DNA of 64,000 nt from Bacteroidota bacterium (GCA_018268105.1 JAFDXG010000049.1:51513-115512), one strand, 5' to 3'; counted from the first letter of the stretch, positions 52,162 to 62,217 are shown. A program made the numbers and translations. The notes: generated by a model not told the origin, from the letters alone.

Positions 52162-53277
52162 ATGGAGACTACACAACTTTCAAAACCCTCACGGCTTTAT
52201 TCGTTGGATACCCTGCGTGGATTTGATATGATTTGGATAATGGGACTGGGTGAGCTGATAGAAAGATTTGCCAAAACAAAAAATACTCCTTTCTGGAATG
52301 CTGTTGCTTATAACTTTAAGCATCCAGTGTGGGATGGCTTTGCTTTTTGGGATTTGATTTTTCCTCTGTTTATGTTTTTGGCTGGGGTATCCTCGGTTTA
52401 TTCGCTCGATAGAGAACTGGAAAAAGGTAAACTTCGAAGTCAGTTGCTTTTCAAATCTGTAAAGCGTGGTGTGATACTTATTTTATTGGGAATGATTTAT
52501 AACAATGGACTTGAATTACGTCCCATTGCTGAATTCCGGTTTCCCAGTGTATTGGGAAAAATAGGTGCTACTTATATGTTTGCAATTATTATTTATTTAT
52601 ATGCAGGTAAACGAATGCTATGGGCTTGGTTCAGTGGTCTGTTAATCGGTTATTGGTTGCTGTTAAAATTTACTGCTGCACCCGGATATTTACCAGGAGA
52701 CCTTACCGAGAAGGGAAATTTTATGTCATATATAGACCGTAGTGTTCTCCCCGGAAAATTATCTCGTGGTATTCACGATACAGTAGGGTTGGTTTGTACC
52801 ATTCCTGGTATAAGCACCGTATTACTTGGAATATTTGCCGGAAGATATTTGAAAAATAATCCAACCCCACCCGCTGCAAAAGCAAAATGGTTAGCTATTG
52901 CAGGAATAATCTCAATTGTCATTGCATTCATATGGAACATGGATTTTCCGTTTAATAAAAATTTGTGGTCAAGTTCATTTGTAATGCTAACAGGCGGCTT
53001 AAGTCTGATTTTATTATCAGTTTTTTACTTCATAATAGATGTACTTGAATATAAACGATGGACTTTATTTTTTAGAGTTATAGGTATGAATTCAATTCTT
53101 ATATATATGTCAGTACGGTTTATTGACTGGGGATATATGACAGAGGGTTTTTTCAAATGGGCCGGACAATTAGCAGGCGCTCCATACGACTTGTATGTAA
53201 TGTCATTATTTAATATAGCCTTGCAATGGTTGTTTTTATATTTTCTGTATAAAAAGAAAGTATTCCTGAAGGTTTAA
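52162..53277 (+). CDS. DUF5009 / heparan-alpha-glucosaminide acetyltransferase-like membrane protein
   Basis: 371 residues, about ten hydrophobic segments. 'SLDTLRGFDMIWIMGLGEL' (seen as SLDTLRGFDM) at the N-terminus, 'KHPVWDGFAFWDLIFPLFMFLAGVS' (seen as HPVWDGFAFWDLIFPLF) and 'IPGISTVLLGIFAGRYL' match the acyltransferase family containing human HGSNAT and bacterial DUF5009 proteins. In HGSNAT the enzyme transfers acetyl from cytoplasmic acetyl-CoA to an amino sugar on the other side of the membrane. A similar trans-membrane acetylation is inferred here. It sits 21 bases after the DegT gene. Confidence 0.85.
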   Translation: METTQLSKPSRLYSLDTLRGFDMIWIMGLGELIERFAKTKNTPFWNAVAYNFKHPVWDGFAFWDLIFPLFMFLAGVSSVYSLDRELEKGKLRSQLLFKSVKRGVILILLGMIYNNGLELRPIAEFRFPSVLGKIGATYMFAIIIYLYAGKRMLWAWFSGLLIGYWLLLKFTAAPGYLPGDLTEKGNFMSYIDRSVLPGKLSRGIHDTVGLVCTIPGISTVLLGIFAGRYLKNNPTPPAAKAKWLAIAGIISIVIAFIWNMDFPFNKNLWSSSFVMLTGGLSLILLSVFYFIIDVLEYKRWTLFFRVIGMNSILIYMSVRFIDWGYMTEGFFKWAGQLAGAPYDLYVMSLFNIALQWLFLYFLYKKKVFLKV

Positions 53278-53368
53278 TAAAATGATAGAATAAAGTCGTT
53301 AAAAAAATATTGCAATATATCGTCAGCACTTGTATTCAAGAATTAAATATTTAATTAAAAAGAACACT

Positions 53369-54217
53369 ATGAACCCTGCGACAAAACTAAAATCTGCAAC
53401 AATTGGTGTATTGATATATTTATTAGTTTTCGCATCTGCCGATGCACAGAAGATTTACCTGATTACTGATCTGGAAGGAGCGACCGGAGTATACAAATGG
53501 TCGCAGATTGATAATAAAGATGACAGGCTCAACCGAGAAGCCTGTGAATATTATATGGGCGACCTGGCTGCAACAATTAAAGGATTGTATGACGGAGGAG
53601 CTAAAGAAGTATTTGTTTTTGATGCTCATGGTTTACAAATAATAATACCTCACCTGATGCCGCCCGGAGCAAAATATCTTACCGGGCATCCCCGGCCCGA
53701 TGGGTTATTAGGACTTGATAGCAGCTATGACGGTGTTGTATTGCTCGGTTTCCATGCAATGGAAGGTACCATAGACGGAGTTTTAAACCATACTCAAAAC
53801 CCGTACAACCATGCACGTTACTGGTACAATGGTGTTGAATCGGGTGAAATAGCACAGGATGCCGCAAAATGTGGCTTTTTTGGAGTGCCGGTAATTATGG
53901 TAACCGGTGATGTGGCAACCTGCAGGGAGGCAACTCAATTTCTCGGAAAAGATGTTGTGACAGTTGCTGTCAAAGAAGGTATAGCAGAAGAGAGCGCCAT
54001 GCTTTACCCGTTCGATGAAGCCCGGAAGGCGCTTTATGAAGGAGCAAAAAAATCTATTGCTGCAATACCAAAGTGTAAACCATATATATTAAAAACTCCG
54101 ATTAAAGCGAAAAAAGTATTCTACAGTAAAAGCAATCTTGATTCCCGTTTTCCTGTTCCAAAACTTACAACAGAGGAATGGATCATTCACGGTGAGCCGG
54201 AGTTTATGGAATATTAA
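53369..54217 (+). CDS. M55-family D-aminopeptidase-like protein (DppA-like), exported
   Basis: 282 residues from the ATG at 53369, giving a signal peptide ending in ASADAQ. The M55 zinc motifs are present: 'YLITDLEGATGV' (D-x-E-G), 'VFVFDAHG' (D-x-H-G), then 'GFHAMEGTIDGVLNHT' with further His residues. 'GVPVIMVTGDVATCREA' closes the family core. DppA removes N-terminal D-amino acids; a periplasmic version could act on peptidoglycan-derived or D-amino-acid-decorated material. It lies 91 bases after the DUF5009 gene. Confidence 0.9.
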   Translation: MNPATKLKSATIGVLIYLLVFASADAQKIYLITDLEGATGVYKWSQIDNKDDRLNREACEYYMGDLAATIKGLYDGGAKEVFVFDAHGLQIIIPHLMPPGAKYLTGHPRPDGLLGLDSSYDGVVLLGFHAMEGTIDGVLNHTQNPYNHARYWYNGVESGEIAQDAAKCGFFGVPVIMVTGDVATCREATQFLGKDVVTVAVKEGIAEESAMLYPFDEARKALYEGAKKSIAAIPKCKPYILKTPIKAKKVFYSKSNLDSRFPVPKLTTEEWIIHGEPEFMEY

Positions 54218-54315
54218 ACTTTGAATTCTAACGCAATGAAGCTAACTACACAAGTTCATGTAGACTATATGTGTTAATTGCTGTGACTCGCAATAATAAA
54301 AAAAAGTAAAAATGA

Positions 54316-55779
54316 ATGAATAAAAATCAATTGAAAATCCGATATCTGATTCATATGATTCCGGCATGTATACTGTTCGTCATATTTTCAATTGACATTC
54401 CGGTTTGTGTTGCTGCTAAACAATTATTAAAAGACAAGGATAAAGTTGAATTTGGAAATAAGATGAGCTGGCAGGTAGGTATAGGCCGACGGGTTATTAC
54501 ACCTAAAACAGCAGTATGGCTGGCAGGTTGGGGTAAGAAGCGGATACCCGAAGGTAAGATACATGATATATGGGTGAAGGTACTTGCCCTTAAAGCTGCA
54601 AATGGTAAACAGGTAGTGATGGCAACTACTGATCACATGGGAATGTCTAAGACTATTTATGAAAGACTATATACAAAAATCAATCAACGCTTTGGATTGA
54701 ATCGTTCTGAATTCATGATAACGTTTTCACACAATCACTCCGGGCCCTGTCTCCAGGATGATCTCGTTGATTATTATCCAAGTGATGATGCACAACGAAA
54801 ATTAGTGCAGGAATACAGCGAATGGATGGAAGAAAAAATTGTGGAGGCTATTGATGATGCATTGAACAGTATGCAACCGGCCCGGCTTTATATGGGTAAA
54901 GGAGAATGTAGTTTTGCGGTTAACCGCAGAGATAATATTGAAGCAGAAGTTCCTAAACTACTTGCTGAGGGGAAACCACTGAGGGGAGTAGTAGATCATT
55001 ATGTTCCGGTATTAGTTGCTAAAAGCGAAAATGGTTCTTTATTAGGATTATTGTTTGGATATGCCTGTCACCCAACCACCATAGATACAACAAGCTGGAA
55101 TGGTGACTACCCGGGGTATGCACAAATCAACCTGGAGTCAAGGTATCCGGGTACTACAGCCATGTTTTTTAATACCTGTGGCGGAGATCAGAATCCTATT
55201 CCACGAAAGAAGATTGAACTGTGTGAGAAATATGGCAAAATGCTTTCTGATGCACTAGAAAATGTTGTAGAAAAGCCAATGCAGGAAATCTCACCCGGTC
55301 TCAGAACGGCATTTAAGTTTGTCAATCTTCGGTATGATGAAATGGTGACTAGAGAAAAACTTTTACAAATTTCAAAGGGAGAGGAGTCAATTCAGACACG
55401 TTGGGCCGGACGTATGCTTAAATTGATGGATGATGGAGTCAAATTTCCTGACTCGTATCCTTATCCCGTTCAAGCCTGGCAGATTGGTGAGTTATTGCTT
55501 ATTGGTATCGGGGGAGAAGCAGTTGTTGATTATTCTCTCCAGTTGAAACGGGAGTATCCCGGAACAACATGGGTGAGCGGTTATACCAATGATATGGTTG
55601 CCTATATTCCATCCCGGCGAGTTTGGGAGGAGGGTGGATATGAAGGCGGTTCACACCTTGATGAATATGGCCGCCCGGCCTGGCGATGGGCAGGAGATAT
55701 AGAATACCGGATTATTAATACTGTGCATAAAGTTGTGAGACAGGTTCAAAAAAATAAAACCTCAAAAAGATATAGATAA
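54316..55779 (+). CDS. Neutral-ceramidase-like zinc hydrolase 1 (serine nucleophile absent)
   Basis: 487 residues, N-terminal signal helix (IHMIPACILFVIFSIDIPV). It belongs to the neutral/alkaline non-lysosomal ceramidase N-terminal family. The zinc ligands of characterised ceramidases have clear counterparts: H139 and H141 in 'FSHNHSGP', H252 in 'YACHPTTID', E401 in 'GIGGEAVVD' and Y442 in 'GGYEGGSH'. The nucleophile motif G-D-x-S-P of ceramidases reads GGDQNPIP here (N293 at the serine position). It also lacks the ceramidase C-terminal beta-sandwich. So it is an exported zinc hydrolase whose substrate is unlikely to be processed by the ceramidase serine mechanism. First of three tandem paralogues. 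Confidence 0.85.
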   Translation: MNKNQLKIRYLIHMIPACILFVIFSIDIPVCVAAKQLLKDKDKVEFGNKMSWQVGIGRRVITPKTAVWLAGWGKKRIPEGKIHDIWVKVLALKAANGKQVVMATTDHMGMSKTIYERLYTKINQRFGLNRSEFMITFSHNHSGPCLQDDLVDYYPSDDAQRKLVQEYSEWMEEKIVEAIDDALNSMQPARLYMGKGECSFAVNRRDNIEAEVPKLLAEGKPLRGVVDHYVPVLVAKSENGSLLGLLFGYACHPTTIDTTSWNGDYPGYAQINLESRYPGTTAMFFNTCGGDQNPIPRKKIELCEKYGKMLSDALENVVEKPMQEISPGLRTAFKFVNLRYDEMVTREKLLQISKGEESIQTRWAGRMLKLMDDGVKFPDSYPYPVQAWQIGELLLIGIGGEAVVDYSLQLKREYPGTTWVSGYTNDMVAYIPSRRVWEEGGYEGGSHLDEYGRPAWRWAGDIEYRIINTVHKVVRQVQKNKTSKRYR

Positions 55780-55970
55780 GATAAGAGCTAATCCAGATAT
55801 GAATAAAAAAGCTATTTGAAAATATAGTCAGGGAATGATATTAGATATTGTTAGAACCATTAAAGAATTACGGAACAAATGTGATTTAACATAATGCTTC
55901 CTTTCTTCCTGGTGGTTTGCTGTGTCAGATATTTTTTAGTGGATAATTATGATGCTTAACAATAATTAAA

Positions 55971-57365
55971 ATGAAAAAAATTGTTTCAATTTTATTAGCC
56001 ATTTCATTGCTTCTTATTTTTTTTAATGCAAATGCCGGAGAAGGGTTTATCAAACCGCCTACCGGTTGGAAAGCTGGTGTTGCAATAGCAATGGTTACAC
56101 CTGATAAACCCATACTGATGGGAGGATTTGCTTTCAGAAACAAACCATCTGAAGGAAAGCTAACTGAACTTTATGTTAGGGCTTTAGCACTTGAGGATGC
56201 TAAAGGAATGCAGGCTGTAATTGTAACTTTTGATTTATCAGGAATCCGAAAAGATTTTTCCGATAAGTTAAGAGACCGGTTACTGGCAAAATACAACCTG
56301 TCAAGGGCGCAAATAATTTTAAACGTTTCGCATACACATAGCGGCCCGGCACTTTCTTCACCCCGTTCCGATACAACTACCATTGCTGGTAAAACTGTAA
56401 GAGACTATACTGAGCAATTAGCTAATCATGTGGTGGACATAGTGGGACAGGCATTAAATACAATGCAGCCTGTTAAAATATATGCAGGCAATGGCGTTTC
56501 CCGTTTCCAGGTAAACAGGCGAAATAATATTGAGTATAAATTGCATTTACAATCACAGTATAATGGCCCGAATGTATATGATGTTCCTGTTTTAAAAATT
56601 ACAAAAGAATCAGGAGAAATTCTTGGTATCCTGTTTAGCTATGCCTGTCATGCTTCTATATTGAGGGATTATAAATTGTCTGGTGATTATGTGGCATTTG
56701 CAGAAACAGAATTGCAAAATCTGTATCCGCATGCCATATCATTCTTTATGCAGGGAGCCGGAGGCAACCAGGTTGGATATCCGCGCAGAACAGATGCTGC
56801 TGCAAAACAACATGGAAAATCCCTGGCTGCTGCAGTTGAAAGAGTAATCAGCGAAGAAATGCGGGAATTGTCTCCCGATTTAATCACTTCCTATTCAGAA
56901 GTAAATCTAGACCCTGCGAAACCGTTGTCAACAAAAGAAGATCTGTTGAAGATTATTTCAGATTCTGTAACTAATTCTGATTTCACAAGACAAAGGGCTG
57001 CAGTATCACTTGAAAAACTTAACAAAGGCGAACAGCCGGTAAACTCTTATCCATATCCTGTTCAGGTTTGGAAAATTGGAGAACAGCCTGTAATAACAAT
57101 GGGTGGTGAACCCATGGTTGAATATGCGTTTAAGTTCAAACAAATTTTCGGTCAGCATACTTTCGTTTTTGGTTACTCAAATGATATAGTGGCTTATATC
57201 TCAACTCCATTAGTTCTTAATGAAGGCGGATACGAAGGATCAAGTACACCTTTTAGCGGGTCTAAATGGGCAGTAAATATTGAAACGATGATCGTTCAGG
57301 AAGTTTTGAAACTGGCAAAACAGGTGCATGTCCCATTAGCCCAGCTAAGAGGAATTGATGAATAG
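55971..57365 (+). CDS. Neutral-ceramidase-like zinc hydrolase 2 (most divergent core motif)
   Basis: 464 residues, signal peptide MKKIVSILLAISLLLIFFNA then NAG. Zinc-site residues: H121/H123 in 'VSHTHSGP', H227 in 'YACHASIL', Glu in 'MGGEPMVEY' and Tyr in 'GGYEGSST'. The nucleophile segment reads GAGGNQVGYPR, without the serine and without the aspartate kept in its two neighbours. 'RFQVNRRNN' (substrate-pocket region) is nearly identical to paralogue 3. It starts 191 bases after paralogue 1. Catalysis may differ from the other two. Confidence 0.85.
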   Translation: MKKIVSILLAISLLLIFFNANAGEGFIKPPTGWKAGVAIAMVTPDKPILMGGFAFRNKPSEGKLTELYVRALALEDAKGMQAVIVTFDLSGIRKDFSDKLRDRLLAKYNLSRAQIILNVSHTHSGPALSSPRSDTTTIAGKTVRDYTEQLANHVVDIVGQALNTMQPVKIYAGNGVSRFQVNRRNNIEYKLHLQSQYNGPNVYDVPVLKITKESGEILGILFSYACHASILRDYKLSGDYVAFAETELQNLYPHAISFFMQGAGGNQVGYPRRTDAAAKQHGKSLAAAVERVISEEMRELSPDLITSYSEVNLDPAKPLSTKEDLLKIISDSVTNSDFTRQRAAVSLEKLNKGEQPVNSYPYPVQVWKIGEQPVITMGGEPMVEYAFKFKQIFGQHTFVFGYSNDIVAYISTPLVLNEGGYEGSSTPFSGSKWAVNIETMIVQEVLKLAKQVHVPLAQLRGIDE

Positions 57366-57439
57366 AATAGAGAAAAATTATACGGAGTATTTTTTTAAAC
57401 TAAAGAATATTTGAAACGAAACATATTAAACGGAATAAA

Positions 57440-58879
57440 ATGAAAAGCTTAGTTCCTATTTTAATTCTTAGCTGCCTGCTCTGCATTAACCGGCAAGTTA
57501 GCGTTGCCGGTGTAAATGATATTGGAAGTTGGAAAGCTGGTGTGGCCCGTGTTGCTATTACACCCGATGGCCCTATGTGGATGGCCGGGTATGCAAATCG
57601 CGACCATGCCGCTGAAGGTAAATTGCAAGAGCTTTGGGCAAAAGCATTGGTATTGCAGGATGGTAATGGCAAGCAATGTGTCTTAATCACTCTTGATGTA
57701 TGTGGTATTCCAAAAGACTTGTCTGACCGCATACGTGACCAGTTAAAAATTAAGAATAATTTATCCAGGGCTCAGGTAAATATCAATTGTTCGCATACTC
57801 ATTCCGGCCCGGTGATACAAAATGCACTTTCGTTTATTTACCCCTTAGATGATGAACAGGCAGAAAAAGTAAAAAGATATACGGCTAAATTGGAAACACA
57901 AATTATAACATTAGTTGGCAATGCTTTTAAATCGCTGGTGCCTGTTGATGTGTTTACCGAAAATGGATTAGCAAGGTTCCAGGTAAACAGAAGAAATAAT
58001 AATGAACCTTATTTATTACTTCAAAAAGAATTAAGAGGTCCAAACGATTATGCTGTACCGGTAATAAAGGTAGCAGACAAATCAGGAAATATCTTAGCCA
58101 TTGCGTTTGGTTATGCATGTCACAATACAGTATTAAACGGATATCAATGGTCGGGCGATTATGCAGGGTTTGCCCAAACCGAACTAGAAAAAATGTATCC
58201 GGATGCAACAGCCTTATTTTTCCAGGGAGCCGGCGCCGATCAAAACCCTTTGCCACGTCGTACTGTACCTCTTGCAAAGCAATATGGAAAAGAACTTGCC
58301 TATGCAGTTGAAAAAGTGTTAAGCGAACCGATGCTTAAACAATCTCCAAATTTAGCTATGGCATATACAGAAGTGCAGTTGCCATTAAATGCGCCTCCTT
58401 CCAGGGAAGAACTGGAAACAATGGTTAAAAATTCTGTTCCTTACAAGCAACAATCCGTCAGTTATATTTTGAATAAAATGAAGAAAGGAGAAAAATTAAT
58501 CAGTTCTTACCCTTATCCGGTTTTAGTATGGAAGCTTGGCGATCAGCTTGTGGTTGCCCTGGGTGGGGAAGTCGTTGTACATTATTCCATTGAGATTAAA
58601 AAAATGTTTGGACCCCAAACCTTTGTTATGGGTTATTCAAATGATGTGATGGCATATATCCCTTCAGTGACTATCTTAAGAGAGTCGAATGATAAAACCG
58701 ATGGGTATGCATTTTATGATCCGGTGAATAAAGCATCAATTGCTTACGAAGGGGGATTGGATACACAAATGCTTTTTGGATTACCAGCCACATGGGCATC
58801 TTCAATTGAGACAGTGATTTTTAGCGGGGTACAAAACACAGCTAAAAAAGCAGGAGTGTCTTTGATGGAGTACAAATAA
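57440..58879 (+). CDS. Neutral-ceramidase-like zinc hydrolase 3
   Basis: 479 residues, signal peptide (MKSLVPILILSCLLCINRQV). H119/H121 in 'CSHTHSGP', H228 in 'YACHNTVL', Glu in 'LGGEVVVHY' and Tyr in 'IAYEGGLD'. The nucleophile position reads GAGADQNPLP, again Asn (N269) for Ser. Closest to paralogue 2 across the N-terminal half, but with an insertion before the tyrosine ligand ('RESNDKTDGYAFYDPVNKA', residues about 415-435). It starts 74 bases after paralogue 2. SusC2 follows after a 188-base gap with operator C. Confidence 0.85.
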   Translation: MKSLVPILILSCLLCINRQVSVAGVNDIGSWKAGVARVAITPDGPMWMAGYANRDHAAEGKLQELWAKALVLQDGNGKQCVLITLDVCGIPKDLSDRIRDQLKIKNNLSRAQVNINCSHTHSGPVIQNALSFIYPLDDEQAEKVKRYTAKLETQIITLVGNAFKSLVPVDVFTENGLARFQVNRRNNNEPYLLLQKELRGPNDYAVPVIKVADKSGNILAIAFGYACHNTVLNGYQWSGDYAGFAQTELEKMYPDATALFFQGAGADQNPLPRRTVPLAKQYGKELAYAVEKVLSEPMLKQSPNLAMAYTEVQLPLNAPPSREELETMVKNSVPYKQQSVSYILNKMKKGEKLISSYPYPVLVWKLGDQLVVALGGEVVVHYSIEIKKMFGPQTFVMGYSNDVMAYIPSVTILRESNDKTDGYAFYDPVNKASIAYEGGLDTQMLFGLPATWASSIETVIFSGVQNTAKKAGVSLMEYK

Positions 58880-58977
58880 TTACAAGCGATTAAAGAAAAT
58901 CATTTATGTCAATAAAAATCTTAAATCTGAAATATTTAAATAGAGCGGTAAGACCGGCATTTTTTTTCATAAAAAAA

Positions 58978-58989
58978 GTGTACGTACAC
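58978..58989. promoter_or_regulatory. Operator-like palindrome C upstream of susC2
   Basis: GTGTACGTACAC, a perfect 12-bp palindrome with central CG, 78 bases before the SusC2 start codon. It is the consensus form of sites A and B in front of the sigma gene. TATATTTA nearby (59001-59008) may be a degenerate -7 element. Confidence 0.65.
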
Positions 58990-59067
58990 GAAACTAATTT
59001 ATATTTACAAAGATTAAAAATCTGAACTGCTTATTATTTCTTCATTTACCATAAAAAACTAAATACT

Positions 59068-62000
59068 ATGTTGAAAATGCAACAATTATTTTTGATCCCA
59101 CTTCTCCTTGTGAGTATAACAGTTTTGGGGCAAACCAGAATTGTTAAGGGAACTGTAAGTTCTTCAAAAGGAGTACTGCCAGGCGTTTCTGTTCTGGTAA
59201 AAGGAACCTCTGACGGAACCAGTACCAATAGCCTGGGTACTTTTAATATTTCAGTCAGGAAAGGTGATGTTTTGGTTATTTCTTCTGTCGGGTATGAACA
59301 ACAGGAGGTAGTAATCGGTAATAGCAATACTATCGAAGTATTACTTGAAGAATCCTCAGGGCAACTGAATGAAGTGGTTGTGACAGCGCTTGGAATCAGC
59401 AGGCAGAAAAAATCGTTGAATTATTCAGTGCAGACTGTTGATAACGCTGCGCTCAATAATGTAAAAGATGCCAATCTTGTAAACAACCTTACTGGAAGAG
59501 TTGCCGGCGTAAATATTTCACGTAGCAGTTCTGGTATCGGCGGCTCTGTAAGAGTGGTTATAAGGGGAAATAAATCTACCAGAGAAAATCAACCTTTGTA
59601 TGTAATTGACGGGGTGCCAATGGCAAATTCAAACCCAGGTCAGCCGGGGAGCGAGTGGGGCTATGGTGCCGTAGGAGCTGCAGGAGTTGATGGCGGCGAC
59701 GGAATTTCTAATTTAAACCCGGCCGATATCCAGGATATGACTGTATTGAAAGGCGCTTCTGCAGCAGCTTTGTACGGAAGCCAGGCCGCGAATGGTGTTA
59801 TTATTATCAATACAAAGAAAGGCAAAGCAGGAGCTACAAGAATTAATGTGTCGTCTGATCTTACTTTTGATAAACCCATATTTATGCAACCCTTCCAGTT
59901 TAAGTATGGACAAACCAATAAACCCTCTGCCGGCAATCCTGGAAGCGAAGACAGTTGGGGTGGAATTGTAAATGCACCCGACCATATTTCCTCTTTTTTT
60001 AAAACGGGAATGACAACTTTTAACACCATTGCTTTAACAGGGGGAACAGATAAATCGCAGACATATTTTTCTTATTCATTTACCAATAACAAGGGTATTA
60101 TACCTACAGCCGGTTTAAAAAAACATAATTTGAATTTACGTCAGACCACCGACTTTTTCGAGGGTCGATTAAAAGCCGATTTGAATGTAATGTATATCCA
60201 TGAAAACTCACATAATCGGCCAGTGAGCGGACTATATAATAATGCATTATCAGGGTTGTATAAATTTCCCAGGGGGCTGAGTTTTGATAAATATAAAGAC
60301 GGGTATAAAGTGTATTCTTCTGTTCGGAACATGGAGGTTCAAAACTGGTGGAATGCAAACTATGACAGCTCGATGGTATATCCGGGAAATTTTACCGGAG
60401 GCGGACAGGGTTCGCAGCAGAATCCGTACTGGCTATTGAAACGTAATTACAGCGATAATATAGTTGACAGGGTATTTACTAATCTTTCATTCAAATACAA
60501 GATCAATGATTGGCTGAACCTGCAGGCAAGGGGAAATATTGATAAAGCAATAAATGATATCAACTATAACAGTTTTGCCACTACCTCTGTAACCTTAACA
60601 GCAAAAAATGGCGGATACGATTTTCTAAGAACCATTAACACTCAATTGTACGGTGATCTTATATTAAGCGGCAATAGAAAGATATCGAATGATTTAGGAT
60701 TACAGGCTTCTATTGGTACCAGTATTAATGACGGACAGGGAATCACCAACCAGGTTGGCACCATGATAGGTGGTGATGGGTTGCGGTTTGCCAATGTATT
60801 TACCTTAGCAAATATTTTACCTTCGGCAATAGTGATAAGTGAAGGCCGCTGGCATAGCCAGATGCAGGCGGTATTTGCAACCGCACAATTGAACCTGAGA
60901 GATTATTTGTACTTCGATGTAACCGCCCGCAATGACTGGTCGTCTACTTTTGCCTATACACCAGTTGAGAAGAAAGGATATCTATATTATTCTGCCGGTT
61001 TAACTGCGGTGTTGAGTGATATGTTTAAAATGACTGATGCAGTTTCTTACAGCAAGGTGCGGGTATCCTATGCCAAGGTAGGAAATGACGTGCCTTCTTA
61101 TTCTACCAACCCGGTTGCTTATTACATAGATAATCAACAAGGTTCAAGGGCAAACACTACTGGTCCCAAACCGGGAACTTATTTAAAGCCAGAAGATAAC
61201 AGGTCTTTTGAAGTGGGAACAGAATGGGGATTTTTAGATAACAGGATTGGGTTTGATTTTACTTATTACGTAAACAATAATTTCCGCCAGTATATTCAAA
61301 TTCCTGTATCAGGGGGAAGCACTGGTAATTTAAGCACATGGTATTTGAATTCAGGGAATATTAAAAATAACGGAATTGAGCTTTCTGTTTATGCTACACC
61401 GGTTAGAAGCAAGTCTGTAAGTTGGACTACAACTATTAACTATGCAGCAAATAAAAACAAGGTAGTAAAAATTGCAGATGCAAGTTTAGGGGTTAGCCAG
61501 GATTATTTTGTAATATCAAACAGTTCAAATCTCTTTTCATCCTATATTAAAGAAGGTGGATCCTGGGGTGATATATACGGTCGTTTTTTTGAGCGCGACG
61601 CCAACGGTGCAATCGTTGTAGACAATTCAGGGGCGCCCATAAAAGGCAGTGATCCCAACTCCGGTGTCGGGAATAATAACCTGAAGAAATTAGGGAATCC
61701 CAATCCTAAATACACAATAGGCTGGATTAATAATATCAATATCAAAAACTTCAATATTAATTTCTTATTCGATGGACGATTTGGTGGCGAAGTAATGAGT
61801 ATGACTTCCGCAGAGTTAGATATTCACGGAGTAAGCAAAGCTACAGCAGATGCACGTGATGCGGGAGGTGTAAAAATAAATGCTGTACATAAAGACGGAG
61901 GCAAGGTGACAAGCATTGACCCTCAAATTTTTTATAAGGCAGTGGGTGGTCGTGCAGGTATTTCAGAATATTACATGTATGATGCAACTAATATTCGCCT

Positions 62001-62217
62001 GAGGGAATTTTCGGTTGGCTATAATATTCCGGTAATATCCAAATGGATAAAGAGTGTGAATGTATCCCTGATTGGGAGGAATCTCTTTTTTATTACCCGG
62101 AAAGCACCATTTGATCCGGAAACTTCCATGTCTACTTACAACAGTATGCAGGGTATAGAAACATACGGCAATCCTGCTACCAGGAGCATAGGAATATCTG
62201 CAAAATTTGGCTTTTAA
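59068..62217 (+). CDS. SusC/RagA-family TonB-dependent transporter (no STN domain)
   Basis: 1049 residues: signal peptide (MLKMQQLFLIPLLLVSITVLGQ), carboxypeptidase-D-like domain (about 25-100, 'GVLPGVSVLVKGTSDGTSTN', seen as GVLPGVSVLVKGTSDG), 'NEVVVTALGISRQKKSLNYS', plug ('MTVLKGASAAALYGSQAANG') and SusC barrel. With no STN domain it cannot signal to FecR, so its control probably comes from palindrome C. It pairs with SusD2, which starts 23 bases later. Likely imports the same substrate as SusC1, or a product of it. Confidence 0.95.
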   Translation: MLKMQQLFLIPLLLVSITVLGQTRIVKGTVSSSKGVLPGVSVLVKGTSDGTSTNSLGTFNISVRKGDVLVISSVGYEQQEVVIGNSNTIEVLLEESSGQLNEVVVTALGISRQKKSLNYSVQTVDNAALNNVKDANLVNNLTGRVAGVNISRSSSGIGGSVRVVIRGNKSTRENQPLYVIDGVPMANSNPGQPGSEWGYGAVGAAGVDGGDGISNLNPADIQDMTVLKGASAAALYGSQAANGVIIINTKKGKAGATRINVSSDLTFDKPIFMQPFQFKYGQTNKPSAGNPGSEDSWGGIVNAPDHISSFFKTGMTTFNTIALTGGTDKSQTYFSYSFTNNKGIIPTAGLKKHNLNLRQTTDFFEGRLKADLNVMYIHENSHNRPVSGLYNNALSGLYKFPRGLSFDKYKDGYKVYSSVRNMEVQNWWNANYDSSMVYPGNFTGGGQGSQQNPYWLLKRNYSDNIVDRVFTNLSFKYKINDWLNLQARGNIDKAINDINYNSFATTSVTLTAKNGGYDFLRTINTQLYGDLILSGNRKISNDLGLQASIGTSINDGQGITNQVGTMIGGDGLRFANVFTLANILPSAIVISEGRWHSQMQAVFATAQLNLRDYLYFDVTARNDWSSTFAYTPVEKKGYLYYSAGLTAVLSDMFKMTDAVSYSKVRVSYAKVGNDVPSYSTNPVAYYIDNQQGSRANTTGPKPGTYLKPEDNRSFEVGTEWGFLDNRIGFDFTYYVNNNFRQYIQIPVSGGSTGNLSTWYLNSGNIKNNGIELSVYATPVRSKSVSWTTTINYAANKNKVVKIADASLGVSQDYFVISNSSNLFSSYIKEGGSWGDIYGRFFERDANGAIVVDNSGAPIKGSDPNSGVGNNNLKKLGNPNPKYTIGWINNINIKNFNINFLFDGRFGGEVMSMTSAELDIHGVSKATADARDAGGVKINAVHKDGGKVTSIDPQIFYKAVGGRAGISEYYMYDATNIRLREFSVGYNIPVISKWIKSVNVSLIGRNLFFITRKAPFDPETSMSTYNSMQGIETYGNPATRSIGISAKFGF

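Noticed and set aside
54316..58879. Tandem copies as recent duplication or assembly artefact
   Set aside because: The three paralogues differ throughout, with different signal peptides, gap lengths and core motifs, so they are old duplicates.
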